Counted from the stretch's first letter, positions 19,877-30,045 are shown. The stretch is 37,926 nucleotides of DNA from Perkinsus chesapeaki (GCA_013115145.1 JAAPAO010000340.1:1-37926), one strand, 5' to 3'. The notes: generated from the sequence alone by a model not told the origin. Program-made: numbers and translations.

Positions 19877-20101
19877 TTACAATGTGTAGTCATGTGACTT
19901 CCATTTCCTCATCCTTATCCTTGTCGATAACTCATATACAAAATCATTTACACTGCTGCTCGAGTGTGTGGGGAATAACCCCATGTCGCGATAGTCAGAA
20001 AAGAAGGCCACCATATCTTGGGTGCAATACTCCACCTGAGCCAGTGTGAAATTTTGCACAAATTCTGTCTCCTCGACGAACTGAGCTGTCGTATCGATCA
20101 G
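19877..20101 (-). CDS. Exon of an unrecognised protein (3' end)
   Basis: A minus-strand frame opens right after a good acceptor (TTATTTAG/CTGATC at 20101) and runs 74 codons to a stop at 19877-19879. The reading TAQFVEETEF, TLAQVEYCTQDMVAFFSDY and DFVYELSTRIR looks like a compact, largely helical domain and not like random translation. There is no ATG near the exon start, so it should be a terminal exon of a gene whose 5' exons lie upstream; a SINE occupies that upstream intron. A second coding-looking frame sits at 20490-20615 (SDETISCADNSPQIKGLEVN). I do not recognise the family. Confidence 0.4.
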   Translation of the reverse strand: MIDTTAQFVEETEFVQNFTLAQVEYCTQDMVAFFSDYRDMGLFPTHSSSSVNDFVYELSTRIRMRKWKSHDYTL

Positions 20102-20129
20102 CTAAATAATTCTTAATCCCACCGGAAAC

Positions 20130-20475
20130 CAATATATAAGCATACTAAGTACTAAAGCATAAGATACAGTATATAAGTATATTACAGTGAACTTACTATA
20201 GTTACGGAGCAAGCGGAGTTTATTATCTGGAAACGGATCATTTCGCCGTGCCGTGCGTGCGTACGAATTATTTCCCGATAACCAGAGCGAACTAGCTGAT
20301 AGTCTATACACGAAAAGATTTCCCTTTGTCTGAGAATACCTAGAGAAATTGCAAACTTTGAAAGCTACGGTGTGTTGAGTAGAAGCGGAAAAGCATTTTT
20401 TGCGGAAAATGCAGCCTGTGGGATTCGAACCCACGACTTCTTCTCCAGCTCATTACCGTCCGGGTGCATTTAATA
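20130..20475 (-). mobile_element. tRNA-derived SINE, copy 3
   Basis: Inverse orientation to copy 1. The head shows GGTTCGAATCC (complement 20421-20431) with a well-paired GTGGG/CCCAC T-stem, then CACAGGCTGCA. The body is close to copy 1 over about 240 bases. The D and anticodon arms of a real tRNA cannot be drawn, so this is a retroposed derivative. It lies directly upstream of the splice acceptor at 20101. Confidence 0.6.
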
Positions 20476-21095
20476 ATAGTCGTCAAATAAAGCGCTAAAC
20501 GTGCACTGAATATGGTAGAAGAGTTTTCTAGGAAATCACTATTAACTTCGAGCCCCTTAATTTGCGGCGAATTATCTGCGCACGATATCGTTTCGTCGCT
20601 AAGCCACTTCGTCACGAAGCCCTAGTAAGTAGTATTGAATTTCAATGCTAAGCGCCGCAGAGCCATTAGATTTTCGTGCGGCGTGGGAGCTCATCATCAT
20701 TAAATCACTTCATATGAACCTACCTCATCCCGGAGAGTCTGCATTAGATTGAGGGATACCCAGGACCATTTCTGGAATCTTGATAGTGACAATAATACCA
20801 CAGCAAGAACCATAACCTGACAACAAATACCTACACCGAACACTGAAATTTGACAACTATAATTAAAGGTTATAAACTAGCCATTTGACAACGTGACAAG
20901 GTAACTATTCAACAGTTTATCGGTTCGACAAATTGAAAATTTAATATTTATCAACTTAACAGTTTCACAATCACAACTTAGCCATTTTATTTAAGTAAAA
21001 ATTGTCACTAACAATGTAACAAAGTTAACAATTAAATGGATACTATCACCTATCAACTTCGTAGGTTTACTCCAACACGTGCGATAAATTTTTCC
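20476..21095. other. Spacer, A/T-rich
   Basis: Apart from a short coding-looking minus-strand frame at 20490-20615, nothing is supported. The part from 20800 to 21060 is A/T-rich with repeated AACAGTTT/TTTGACAA words. Confidence 0.35.
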
Positions 21096-21243
21096 CTATC
21101 CCGAAAAATCGTAAATTTCCGGCGAAATTTCTTCCAATAATTTCCGTTCTCCCAACACCACTATACCCCCACGCCTCACCTCGATCGACACAGCCATCTC
21201 CCTTCCAGCAGCTGCAAGTGCCTCCACTGTGCCTAAAATAACT

Positions 21244-22098
21244 CTACTGAAAAATTTCCCAAAAAATTTTCCCACTTTTTTCCAGCCATAAAGTTCGTCT
21301 TTTTATAGTTCCTCTGTCCCAGCTATGCCACTCCTCCAAAGGCTGCTCAAAGTTATATCCACAACTCGTTCCAGGTCGCATATCAAAAGTATCTTTCAGC
21401 CGTTTCTCGAGAATCCTGTACGGATTGAGTTCCACCGGGCTTTTCTCCGGTTTGTTAATAAACCTCTCAAAGTCCATCACCAACGGCAAGACACAGTAGC
21501 CGTCAGACAGCAAGTGCGTCGTTTTAATGTACAAATAATTTACGTTCGCCCCAGCATTTTCGGGGCGCATCAGGAAAACTTGAAATGGTGGTTCGAAAGG
21601 ATATTCCCGCCAGAGAGCTTCCGTGGCCTTCACCGCGTCTCTAGTTCCGCTTCCCTTGAAGGTATACTCGATAACCATCGGCCCTCCAGCGTCACTGCGC
21701 ACCGAAATTCTCGGCCACAATTGGTAGACGCACCAGCTAAGCCATCGGCCGAACCTGGTTTCGTGCCCCCATCCGCGGAGATGGAAGTATCCAACAGCTC
21801 TGGTCAGAATTGAGATCGTGGAATCCATGTCGGCATCGATCGGATATGATCGAAGCGATGGATGCTTTTTAACAATCGCCTCAACCGCGGATTGAACCCG
21901 GGTCGTCTCCAATGGAGCGCTAGACTCCAGCAACCAGTCGCACACCGCACTTGTCCACAAGCTTTCATTCGTATAAACCGCGTACTCCTTGCCGCTCGCA
22001 GGCGACGTATGAAGAGGCTCAACTGCGCCGCTATCGACAACGCTGATCGCAGATTCTATTTTATTCGACAAAGATTGAAGACTCGTCCCGGAGTTCAT
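21244..22098 (-). CDS. Condensation/acyltransferase-like protein (CoA-dependent acyltransferase fold)
   Basis: From ATG at 22096-22098 the frame gives 284 residues. Residues 44-80 (ESLWTSAVCDWLLESS, EAIVKKHPSLRSY) match the N-terminal start of the condensation/chloramphenicol-acetyltransferase superfamily, and the active-site motif appears as HLLSDG at about 195-200 (family pattern HHxxxDG, second His kept). These enzymes join an acyl or aminoacyl donor to an amine or alcohol. Usual length is 400-450 residues, so the C-terminal half is short or missing. At the stop (21244-21246) another frame takes over: if one base of the A6 tract at 21276-21281 is skipped, reading continues as FFSRVILGTVEALAAAG to a stop at 21096-21098. 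That means a frameshift, an unseen intron or a sequencing slip. The plus-strand 188-codon ORF over this region is a shadow. Confidence 0.6.
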   Translation of the reverse strand: MNSGTSLQSLSNKIESAISVVDSGAVEPLHTSPASGKEYAVYTNESLWTSAVCDWLLESSAPLETTRVQSAVEAIVKKHPSLRSYPIDADMDSTISILTRAVGYFHLRGWGHETRFGRWLSWCVYQLWPRISVRSDAGGPMVIEYTFKGSGTRDAVKATEALWREYPFEPPFQVFLMRPENAGANVNYLYIKTTHLLSDGYCVLPLVMDFERFINKPEKSPVELNPYRILEKRLKDTFDMRPGTSCGYNFEQPLEEWHSWDRGTIKRRTLWLEKSGKIFWEIFQ

Positions 22099-23123
22099 CA
22101 CTTCCGCGACAGACAGACTGGCATCTACGAATTTGCACGCATGCGCACGCGAGCATATTTCAATTTTATCTCACCGAATTCCTTATTGATCTGCGCGGTT
22201 AGCAGAACAATGTTCAGACTCGACAAGCCCATAAGTGTCGTCTCGGAGGTCGGTGGCTCCCCCAGGATGCTTGTAAGGATTCGGACAACCTATCAGCCAT
22301 TGGTAAAGTCTACACCACTTCACGATCCAATCAGCGAAAGCCGAGAGCTAATTATGTCCTGGGCCTTCATCAATTTGTGCTGGCTTTTATTAATTAAAAA
22401 TAGGGAAGCTAATTCCTTAAAATTTTGAGAATTTGAATTCTTGGAATGGTCCAGTCATCATAGGATACTGTCACACATTTATAATAAACAATAATACTTA
22501 TGTGCTCTACCAAAGGTAGCATGCTCGACAGTAGGCCCTACTGAGCAGGAAATCTATTAATAGCGTTATCAATCAGTCGCTACGATCTTCATCGATCGAA
22601 ACGATTCATCAGTTACTTTTTATGTTATGAGGTGACTTGCTATAGATTCCTCGACCTCAATTCGACAAAGATACAAAATAGGTCAACAAGCATGCACCCA
22701 CCATTCACCTTATGTTCAACTGAATTGCCATTGTAACTGCTTTCATCGAGTATCTTTCGACCATCAACGCTTCCAGACGGGCTCACTTCCCCTCGTGAAG
22801 GAGTGTCGCTGCCACACGTCGATGAACTGGTATGACTTCCGACCATCATGTGCACTATAGGAGCTTCGATAGTATTACCGAAGGTCTCACTGAGCAGGAA
22901 AAATGACCGCGCGCCACAAAATTATTCCCACTTGATGCGACCGATATGCGTCCACCAGCAATCTTCGCAATACCAATTCCAAGGCTCATTGTAGAAGGTG
23001 TCCGAACAGCCGTATTTACTAGGATACCTAAATTGACATAATATCGAATCATCACGCTTCAACCTAAGATACTCTCCCAGCAGTGCGGAATGAATCCTAA
23101 GATTCAGTAAAACTGTAATAATC
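22099..23123. other. Interval with unassigned minus-strand frames
   Basis: Minus-strand frames at 22640-22855 and 22922-23140 are open. The second ends in an aromatic, Cys-containing stretch (GCSDTFYNEPWNWYCEDCWW) that looks protein-like, so an exon of a secreted protein is possible. No start, splice pair or homologous domain could be fixed. Confidence 0.3.
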
Positions 23124-23587
23124 TCACTCCACACAAACACGCAGGTGTTGACGAGCCATAGATAACCCCCGTTCCCCTCCGAACACTACTGAAGCTTTCC
23201 GAAATGACCCAGAAAACTCCTTTTCATCTGATACCTTTCTCACTCGCTTTAGAAGCCCACCAATCGATTGAAAAAAGTATTGTGATAACCCCAGCATTTG
23301 TTGGGCGAGCTGGAGTGCTTTCATCGAACAAAGTTTCTAAAACTGCTGACCATCCTCCCAGTTTGTCAGTTCTAGAAATATTATATCCTCAATCCTTACA
23401 TTCTCCGGCATCGACTGCATGCCTTGTACTCTTCGGCAGCAGCAGCTCCACCACCATCATCATAACTCCTCCTGTCAACTTCACCCTTCTTGCACATCAA
23501 ACAATACACCCAATTCACTATCTTAACCATGGTCCAACAGGACCTAAAGAAGGAGCAACAACAACCTCAGAAAATGAATCGATATAG
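23124..23587 (-). other. Possible minus-strand exons, unassigned
   Basis: A minus-strand frame near 23240-23350 reads VLETLFDESTPARPTNAGV and on to SIDWWASKASEK, then a donor (AAAG/GTATCAG). A second frame from an ATG near 23530 has CLMCKK and CSRCRR motifs. The 127-codon plus-strand ORF over the same span is best seen as their shadow. Confidence is low. Confidence 0.25.
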
Positions 23588-23905
23588 TCATCTACGATGA
23601 AGTCAAAACAGACAAGTTACCGAACCTCAAAGAAATCGGGGACTGAAAACGGGCAATGCTGCTGGAAAATATGTCCCACAACCAGAAGAACCTTCAAATA
23701 CAGATTTATAAAATAGTAAGTTTGAGAATCCAGGAATTGAGAGCTAGTGAATTTGCCGCGTCAACATCTCCAGTGAATACATATAATAATATAAATCATA
23801 CCGTATAGTGGCAACTGCCCGCACCCATTCAAACACCTATGTTAGAAAGGATAGAAATATCCCGAGAACTCCAAGAGACAACTCATAACCTCAATAACGA
23901 AATCC

Positions 23906-26900
23906 TTACTTCGACCTAAGATACTTATAAAGTTGCTCGAGATACCATCTCGACACTCCATCCACGCCCCATCTGCCGAAATATCCACCCCACATCTCTA
24001 CATCCTGCAGCAGCTGTGTCGGCCCTTGTACCAGTAAAGATACCGGCACCCAACAGAGGGCTCTGATGGGCTTACGACGACCAGACAGAAGTACGCCAAG
24101 CAAAGCCAGACCGCAATAGATGTACCACCCCAGAGGCCCGGGCACTTGCGTTAACAATATGCCGCCACCAAAACGACCAAATGGCACATAATAAGAGATA
24201 GTCTCCGCCACAGAGGGGTGAAGTAATGACGGAAGTATCCAAGGTAGAAGCGCGACTCTGCTGATGAAGGCTTTCAGGAATGCGATAGGGGACAGAGTAA
24301 ATAGTGTACAGATTGGCAATGCCAGGAGCATCTGAAAATTATTACATCTCAACTTGTCACTATGCCAGAAAATGTCTACGGTTCCATACATTCCTTCTCT
24401 AAGATGCCCTAAATGTTTCCTATCGTCAACCGTCATCATCCACACGCCTGCCCAGCGTCATCAATCAGCACCCAACGACGTGCACCCAAACATTCCCTCG
24501 ACGACCACAATTACTTCGCGATTGACAAAGCAAACTGAATTCTCACAAGAATTCACGAAAAATAAATATCTTGAGGGACTCTCCTCTAAAACCTTCGCAG
24601 TGCGTTCGGCAAAAGATACTCCGGAAGCCATAATGAACATCATGTCATTCAGGTTCTCCAACATAATTGTTCCGTCTCGCCTCACCATCAGTCCAGTCCC
24701 CTTTATCCTCCTATCCTCTATATCCTCCATGGTAGCCTTCCCTTTACGCTTCAGAGCCTCACTCATGTCCACCCGGCTCACGGACTCCACCAATAGCGGA
24801 CCCGACAACTTTCCTGTACCTTCGTTACGAGGCAACTCATAACTGAGAAGAAGAGAAAATAATAAAAACACTGAAATCCAGAAAGGATTTGTCAAACCAA
24901 TACGACTTCTATAGATGTGGACCTTCCTGGATCAAGTCAGTACGATTATGCCACTAAAGGCATTCATATGGTTATTATTAATTATAAAACAAAGCTTTCA
25001 CCAGCGGTCACTTTGACCTTTCTTACTTTGCCGGCAGTAAATGCAGGTGCTCCACGTCCATAAGAGGTATCCTACTCCTTACAGCAGCCAGCAGCCTACT
25101 GCCATTGATGCGGTCCTCACCGCTCGAATGGACGACAAAGAAGTGAAGCTCCCCTTTATAATTCACCACATGGCACTCCCGACCACCGAGCTCTTCGCTA
25201 AGTTCGTTCTGGATGATAACTGAAAGACTTTCCTACGGCAACGGATGCTCGAGAAAAAATAATCAATGCGAAACAACGGAATCTAGATTCGACTTCTCGA
25301 TGCTTTCGCATTACACCAACCACGCCAGCCCGGCAGTGTCCTAGGTGACAGCCATCTAGCACTAGTCCGTCAACCTATACTCTGGCCGAACAAAACATAG
25401 CATCCAAGTGCGCACTAGAGAGGATACCGCCTCATCAAAGATCCGCCAAAGATATCCGATACATGCCAGCTTTGATGATCAAATAAAGTAAGTGAACGGC
25501 AGCAGCTTTTCGTTAGGAGTTTTGTGAATCCTATCGGAAACCCGTCTGCCCTCAGGTAGGTCTCCCTCCTACCATCCATACATAAAATCTTATCGAACTA
25601 GTCTACACTTCCAGAGCAGAAAAGTAAATCTTAATAGGTTTATATTTTCATCTTAGTTGACCACATTTGTATACATAAATTAGATCGTAATTTATCGACT
25701 AAAACTATTTTCGAATATATCGAATATAATATATTTTTTTACTTCTATAACATACGCTATAATACTTTCCCATCTGCAGTGCCCTTACTCTTCCCGTCAC
25801 AAAACCCCAACATATCCATTTTCCCACGTAAATGTTTCCTCCTCACCTGTGTCGTGAAATGCTCCCCCCAACTTCACGAAATTGCCAAGTCGCCCGATGA
25901 ACTCAATTGTCTTGTCAGCGTTTATCCGCACCAGATCGTTCGTTCCTAGAATCATATGGCAGTCTCTAATGCACGCTTCAACCTACTATAGAATCTTATA
26001 CCACTCTTAACGATAAACTTTTCTCGGTTGTTTCGCTCCGCCTGTTCATCGCCATCAGCAGGAATATAATAACCATACGGAGTGACCATATCCCCTCCCA
26101 ACAGGAGCTCACCCATAATACACCCTCCCTGACAGACAGTACAAACTCCAACTCAAATGCTACTCCCCATCGATTCGGTTCATGTCAGCATTGAACAAAT
26201 GGCTATCTCAGATTACTCTCCAAGATTATCATCGATTTCTTTTACGAGCAATGTATATTTATCACATGCTTTAGGAGAATACACGCTCCTCGCAATTGGC
26301 AAGTCCAAACTCAGCTGCCCGGCGGCCGTAACCATCTCCCCCGAGCAACACAAACATTTTCAATAATACCGCGTTCTCTCCTTGAAGTTGCACTTCTAGG
26401 AGAAGCCATGTTCAGATTTCGATGAGAATCCCGGCAAGCAACCAGAGAGGGTTTTCAGGCGAAGCTACTTCATACCGATTTTTCCTCATCGATGCTATTT
26501 TCTTCACACCCCTCATATCAACCATCTTATAACCGAACATGATGGATAGAATTAACACAGTCGATTCATCCAACTCTTCTATATCAATCCTTCATCGAAT
26601 CCATTCGACCAGTTTTATCCTTTCATACCCCATCCCAATATAAATACGATCCTATCTATGATGATCCTCAATAATATACTATATCTATATTATCCTCAAT
26701 AATCTATATACACCATCCCCATATTCCCGTCAAAATGTGCTCCCAGAGGAAAATTAACTAAATTTTATCACCTCCGTGTTTATTATCATACTTCCTCCCC
26801 CCCCACTTCTACTACCTCTGGCGTATTATCATCAACATTATCAACATCAATCACCGCTCCATCAGTTACTTTGTATTTCGCATTAGTATCTCCTTTACTC

Positions 26901-27866
26901 CTTTTAGCGTAGAAGCTCAACCAGTACTCGCTCGCGATGAGAAGGTCAAGTAGTGTTATGTGATCAGCATCTACAGGGGTAGCACTAAGTCGACCTATTT
27001 AGTATCTTTCACGTCTACTAGTGATCCAAGTCGACTTATTTAGTACNNNNNNNNNNNNNNNNNNNNNNNNNNNNNNNNNNNNNNNNNNNNNNNNNNNNNN
27101 NNNNNNNNNNNNNNNNNNNNNNNNNNNNNNNNNNNNNNNNNAGTATCTTTCACGTCTACTAGTGATCCAAGTCGACCTATTTAGTATCTTTCACGTCTAC
27201 TAGTGATCCAAGTCGACCTATTTAGTATCTTTCACGTCTACTAGTGATCCAAGTCAACCTTTTAGTGTCTCTCACTAGTGATCCAAGTCGACCTATTTAG
27301 TATCTTTCACTAGTGATCCAAGTCATCCCCCCTGTCCTCCCTAATACCACTCCATTCATCAGCCAGTTCCTGACTCAACTTCTCCCCCCAAGATATCACC
27401 ACCAACTCCTTCCCATCCGCCACTCCGATTCTCTCAATAATATCATCTCTTCTCAACGTGCTCAAGACCGTCGGGACAAAGCCGCACACCAGGGTCCTTC
27501 TCCCACGGCTCAGTTTGCCGTGACCCAAACTCGCTAGCTCCATGAACCTCGCGGGATCTTTCTGAAGCGTATAATCGCTTCCTGGCAAAGCCACCATTCC
27601 GCCAAGAGAGATGCCTGAAGATGCACGTGAGCTAACCTCAAAAATATCTTTTCTATCATACCGATGCTCAGTATTCCATAAGCCGCCGATGACCAATGGA
27701 CCAATCCATTATGTAACATGCAGACGCTAGTGCCTTCTGGGATAAAATCGACAACTGTTCTTTTATAATGTACGAATTCATGGAGTACCTGAGGGAAGGC
27801 GCCGAGTGATGCTAAGTGGGGAATATACGGCTGAAAAGGGTCACGTAAGAAGAAGGCCCTGTCCAA
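23906..27866 (-). CDS. Adenylate-forming (ANL superfamily) enzyme with polytopic membrane C-terminus, many exons
   Basis: Successive minus-strand exons follow the ANL fold, whose members activate a carboxylate as acyl-AMP. Exon 27662-27866 and, after a 47-bp intron, 27348-27614 read like the N-domain (PEGTSVCMLHNG, ISLGGMVALPG). Exon 26816-26970 follows in phase. About 26700-26757 holds a weak A3-like LGAHFDGNMG, about 26280-26400 an A4-like LLKMFVLLGGDGYGRR, about 26000-26135 MGELLLGGDMVTPYGYY (A6), and about 25850-25960 GTNDLVRINADKTIEFIGRL then VKLGG (A7/A8). About 25040-25233 ends LHLLPA, and the exon from 24842 begins YELPRNEGTGKL (A10; catalytic-type Lys kept). Downstream the same frame continues to an exon with several hydrophobic segments (LLALPICTLFTLSPIAFL, GWYIYCGLALLGVLL) and stops at 23906. 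The first exon begins after an acceptor-like CAG, so true 5' exons lie upstream. Some inner boundaries are approximate, and fusion versus two genes is open. Confidence 0.55.
27001..27330. repeat. 41-bp minisatellite inside an ANL-gene intron
   Basis: The unit begins AGTATCTTTCACGTCTACTA and continues GTGATCCAAGTCGACCTATTT. Complete units occur on both sides of a run of N, and shortened units lacking the ACGTCTACTAGTG part occur at 27272-27320. The array falls wholly inside the inferred intron 26971-27347. Confidence 0.9.
27047..27141. other. Assembly gap of 95 N
   Basis: Unit starts at 27001 and 27142 are 141 bases apart, which is not a multiple of 41, so the gap length is nominal and the true copy number is unknown. 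Confidence 0.99.
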
Positions 27867-28186
27867 CGTTAGATATATACCCTTTTTAATTTTTATACCC
27901 TTAAATTTATAAAACCATTAATGACAGTCTAATCAGTCTTATACATTAATGAACGAGACTTCGCCGAGGGCCTAGCCAGTAACGTTTTCGCTTCACATCC
28001 ATCCTTGTGGTATCATGCTGACATATTCTCGAATTGGAGACCTTTACGCGAATCTCAACTGCTAAACCATCGATAGGATATCTCAATACATAAATAATTA
28101 TTATTATATATTAATACGCAGCCCACTGCTGGCCTCCCTCCCCAATACCCTTTATTACCATTCCGTGTGTAATAACAACACATTTG

Positions 28187-28600
28187 CTATAATTCACCGT
28201 AGTGGTACCTGATACCGCTCTCTCCTCTACGTTCCTTCAATTCCATATTACCCCCAGTAAAATGCAATCCTAATATAAGATCACGTCCACTTGGTATAAG
28301 CAGCTCCTCTTGCTCCTCCTCTCCAAGTGCCATCAGCCCATCCAGACTTTCAGCACCCGACATGCCTTCCCCTCGGACAGAAATATCTTCCACGATGATA
28401 ATGCACGGTTCAAGCTTCTCTCTAATATACGCATTCCTAATATCTTGTTGCTCTTTATTCGGCAAATCCGTGCCTATAATATGACTCTAATATACCTTTC
28501 CATCCAGCCCCTTACCCATAGCCGCCAGAGGCAGCCCCAGCGCAGCACAGGCCACATAGACCACATACCAGGTAACACTACGGTCCATATAACATGCTGA
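28187..28600 (-). CDS. Fragment of a second ANL-type enzyme
   Basis: A minus-strand exon opens after an acceptor (CATATTATAG near 28475) and runs to a stop at 28187 (LEPCIIIVEDISVRG, acidic loop GEEEQEELL, then DLILGLHFTGGNMELKER). The last part sits where ANL enzymes have the A3 P-loop (YTSGTTGxPK), with FTGGNMELK in place of the usual Ser/Thr/Gly-rich loop. A frame just upstream (28490-28590: YVVYVACAALGLPLAAM) resembles the preceding A2 helix. This exon lies 5' of the N-domain exons of the gene at 23906-27866, so it cannot belong to that gene in order. It is a separate, probably truncated gene. Exon joins are not proven. Confidence 0.4.
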
Positions 28601-29264
28601 AAACAACTACTAGACGCTCTACGTAGGACGGCGCCTCGAACCCGCAATCATTTTCTGATAGTCGAACTGGGCAATGCCTCCTTTTTGTCGAAGTCTCCTC
28701 CTGATCCCCTTCGCCAGAGTCTCGGCTCGGCACCAAAGGTCGGCGTATCTAAGCTTGAAGAGTGTTAAAAGCTCATTAATAGTATATAAATATTAAATCA
28801 ATTTATCTTGGTTTAAATATTAAATCGCCACGACTCAGCCTTGACTTGAATATCTTCGAAAAGCTTTCCTAGCCCAACCATTCTAGCATTTGCATCATTG
28901 TCCATCAGAACATTGAACTACAACCCTCCCAGTACCCTCTCGACCCCTATCAATAGTTAAGTCACTTACGTCATGCAGTTAACAGGTCCTGTAGGGCTGC
29001 ATTCGAAAGCCGCTACCCTAAAAAGGCATTCCGGTAGGCACGGTGCGCTCCGTAAAAATACCTTTCCTTCATTTGAGATTCACTGGCATATTTCCGGAAC
29101 GTCTGAGCAACGTTGATTGGACCGTGACGGCCTTCGCTGATGTCCATTTGAGGAGGGGGAGGAGGAGTGAGTAACAGATGCCGCGATAATCCCAACTCGG
29201 GCGCGCGCTTTTCTTTCGCACTCACGCGGTTTTAGACAAATTATGGTACGAAGTCTCCTCCAAA
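28601..29264. other. Spacer between minus- and plus-strand gene groups
   Basis: No supported gene. Transcription direction changes here from mostly minus (21-28.6 kb) to mostly plus (29.2-32.4 kb), so promoters of both groups may be inside. A minus-strand frame at 29013-29225 is weak. Confidence 0.35.
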
Positions 29265-29536
29265 ATGTTTGAAGTGCTTCTCACTGGAATTGGCGTATTT
29301 GTTTTCGGTGTTACTCAAGGCATCTCAGCTGGATACGAAATCAAACGCCCCTTTCGGGTTTTTGGTAACAAATTGGAGAGAGCGGTATGAAAGTCACGTT
29401 AGGTTTCACCGGCCTACTAGCCGCGCTCAGCTGGAGGGAGCTTCGAATTGGAACGCACACAAAACGTAAGGATGCTCGCTGGCTCGGTGAAGCTTTAGAG
29501 TCCAGCAGGAAGATGTTGAAAAATGATGGCTTGTGA
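29265..29536 (+). CDS. Small single-helix protein, resembling NDUFA1 in layout
   Basis: Exons 29265-29364 and 29421-29536 (56-bp intron, phase 1) give 71 residues. The N-terminus MFEVLLTGIGVFVFGVTQG is one hydrophobic helix starting at the first residues, followed by a basic hydrophilic part with WRELRIGTHTKRKDARW and a C-terminus KMLKNDGL. Length, helix position and basic tail resemble the complex I accessory subunit NDUFA1 (MWFE), but no catalytic motif exists to confirm this, and myzozoans are generally thought to lack canonical complex I. A different small inner-membrane protein is equally possible. Without splicing the frame ends soon after the helix, which supports the intron. Confidence 0.5.
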
Positions 29537-29670
29537 TGAAACTATTTCCGATGTCATACTTCCTTTTCCACAAATTGGCCTTCGTTGACACTATATCGAC
29601 CCAAAAGCTCTATCTAGAAATATCTACAAGAAATTGATAAATAAGCGACCTATACAGCAACAAGTTGCCG

Positions 29671-30045
29671 ATGGCCCGACCGAAAATGCCTCTATTTCGA
29701 TGGAACCTATTTACTGCAATCCTTCCCATTCAGTTGAACGGCACACCTGGACCCTGCGTGGCCGTACCAGTGAATACTTTGACGACAGTGTCGCTGTATC
29801 CTCGCCTACCTATTTGGTGGATAATCTACCGGTAAGAATGTTAGCACATAATTGGTCAAGTGAAATGTAGGCAAAAACCAAACTATCACCTAGTTCGAGG
29901 CGAGGTTAATAGATATCTTTTCAACAAACTTCATGCTTCCGAAAGTCGCCTTGATAGAGCTTCACCTGTTGCCTTAAATTCGCTACTGAAACTAGAAGAT
30001 CTCATAGATTCCTCCGCGCCACTTTTGAGAACTAAGTCTTTTTAG
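29671..30045 (+). CDS. Small hydrophobic-N protein, two exons, unrecognised
   Basis: Exons 29671-29831 and 29871-30045 join across a 39-bp GT-AG intron to 111 residues. The start MARPKMPLFRWNLFTAILPI is basic then hydrophobic, as in organelle-targeted or signal-anchor proteins. The junction region reads LPIWWIIYRQKPNYH and the C-terminus is helical and acidic/hydrophobic (LNSLLKLEDLIDSS) ending in RTKSF. The frame before the intron differs from the longer ORF drawn by simple ORF calling, and the phase match supports the splice. It lies 135 bp after the preceding small gene, same strand. Function unknown. Confidence 0.5.

Noticed and set aside
20400-20475. tRNA gene on the minus strand
   Set aside because: The T-arm is good but no D-arm, anticodon arm or paired acceptor stem can be drawn, and the body continues as a SINE.
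22099-22101. Non-ATG start (GTG) of the condensation-like gene
   Set aside because: An ATG follows immediately at 22096-22098; alternative starts are not expected in a eukaryotic nuclear gene.
21862-22428. 188-codon plus-strand ORF
   Set aside because: It overlaps the condensation-like gene on the other strand, is Arg-rich with no domain, and looks like an antisense shadow.
23204-23587. 127-codon plus-strand ORF
   Set aside because: Composition is Ser/Thr/Ile-rich and irregular; minus-strand frames over the same bases look more protein-like and have a donor site.
27001-27330. CRISPR array
   Set aside because: Units are contiguous 41-bp tandem repeats without unique spacers, in a eukaryotic intron.
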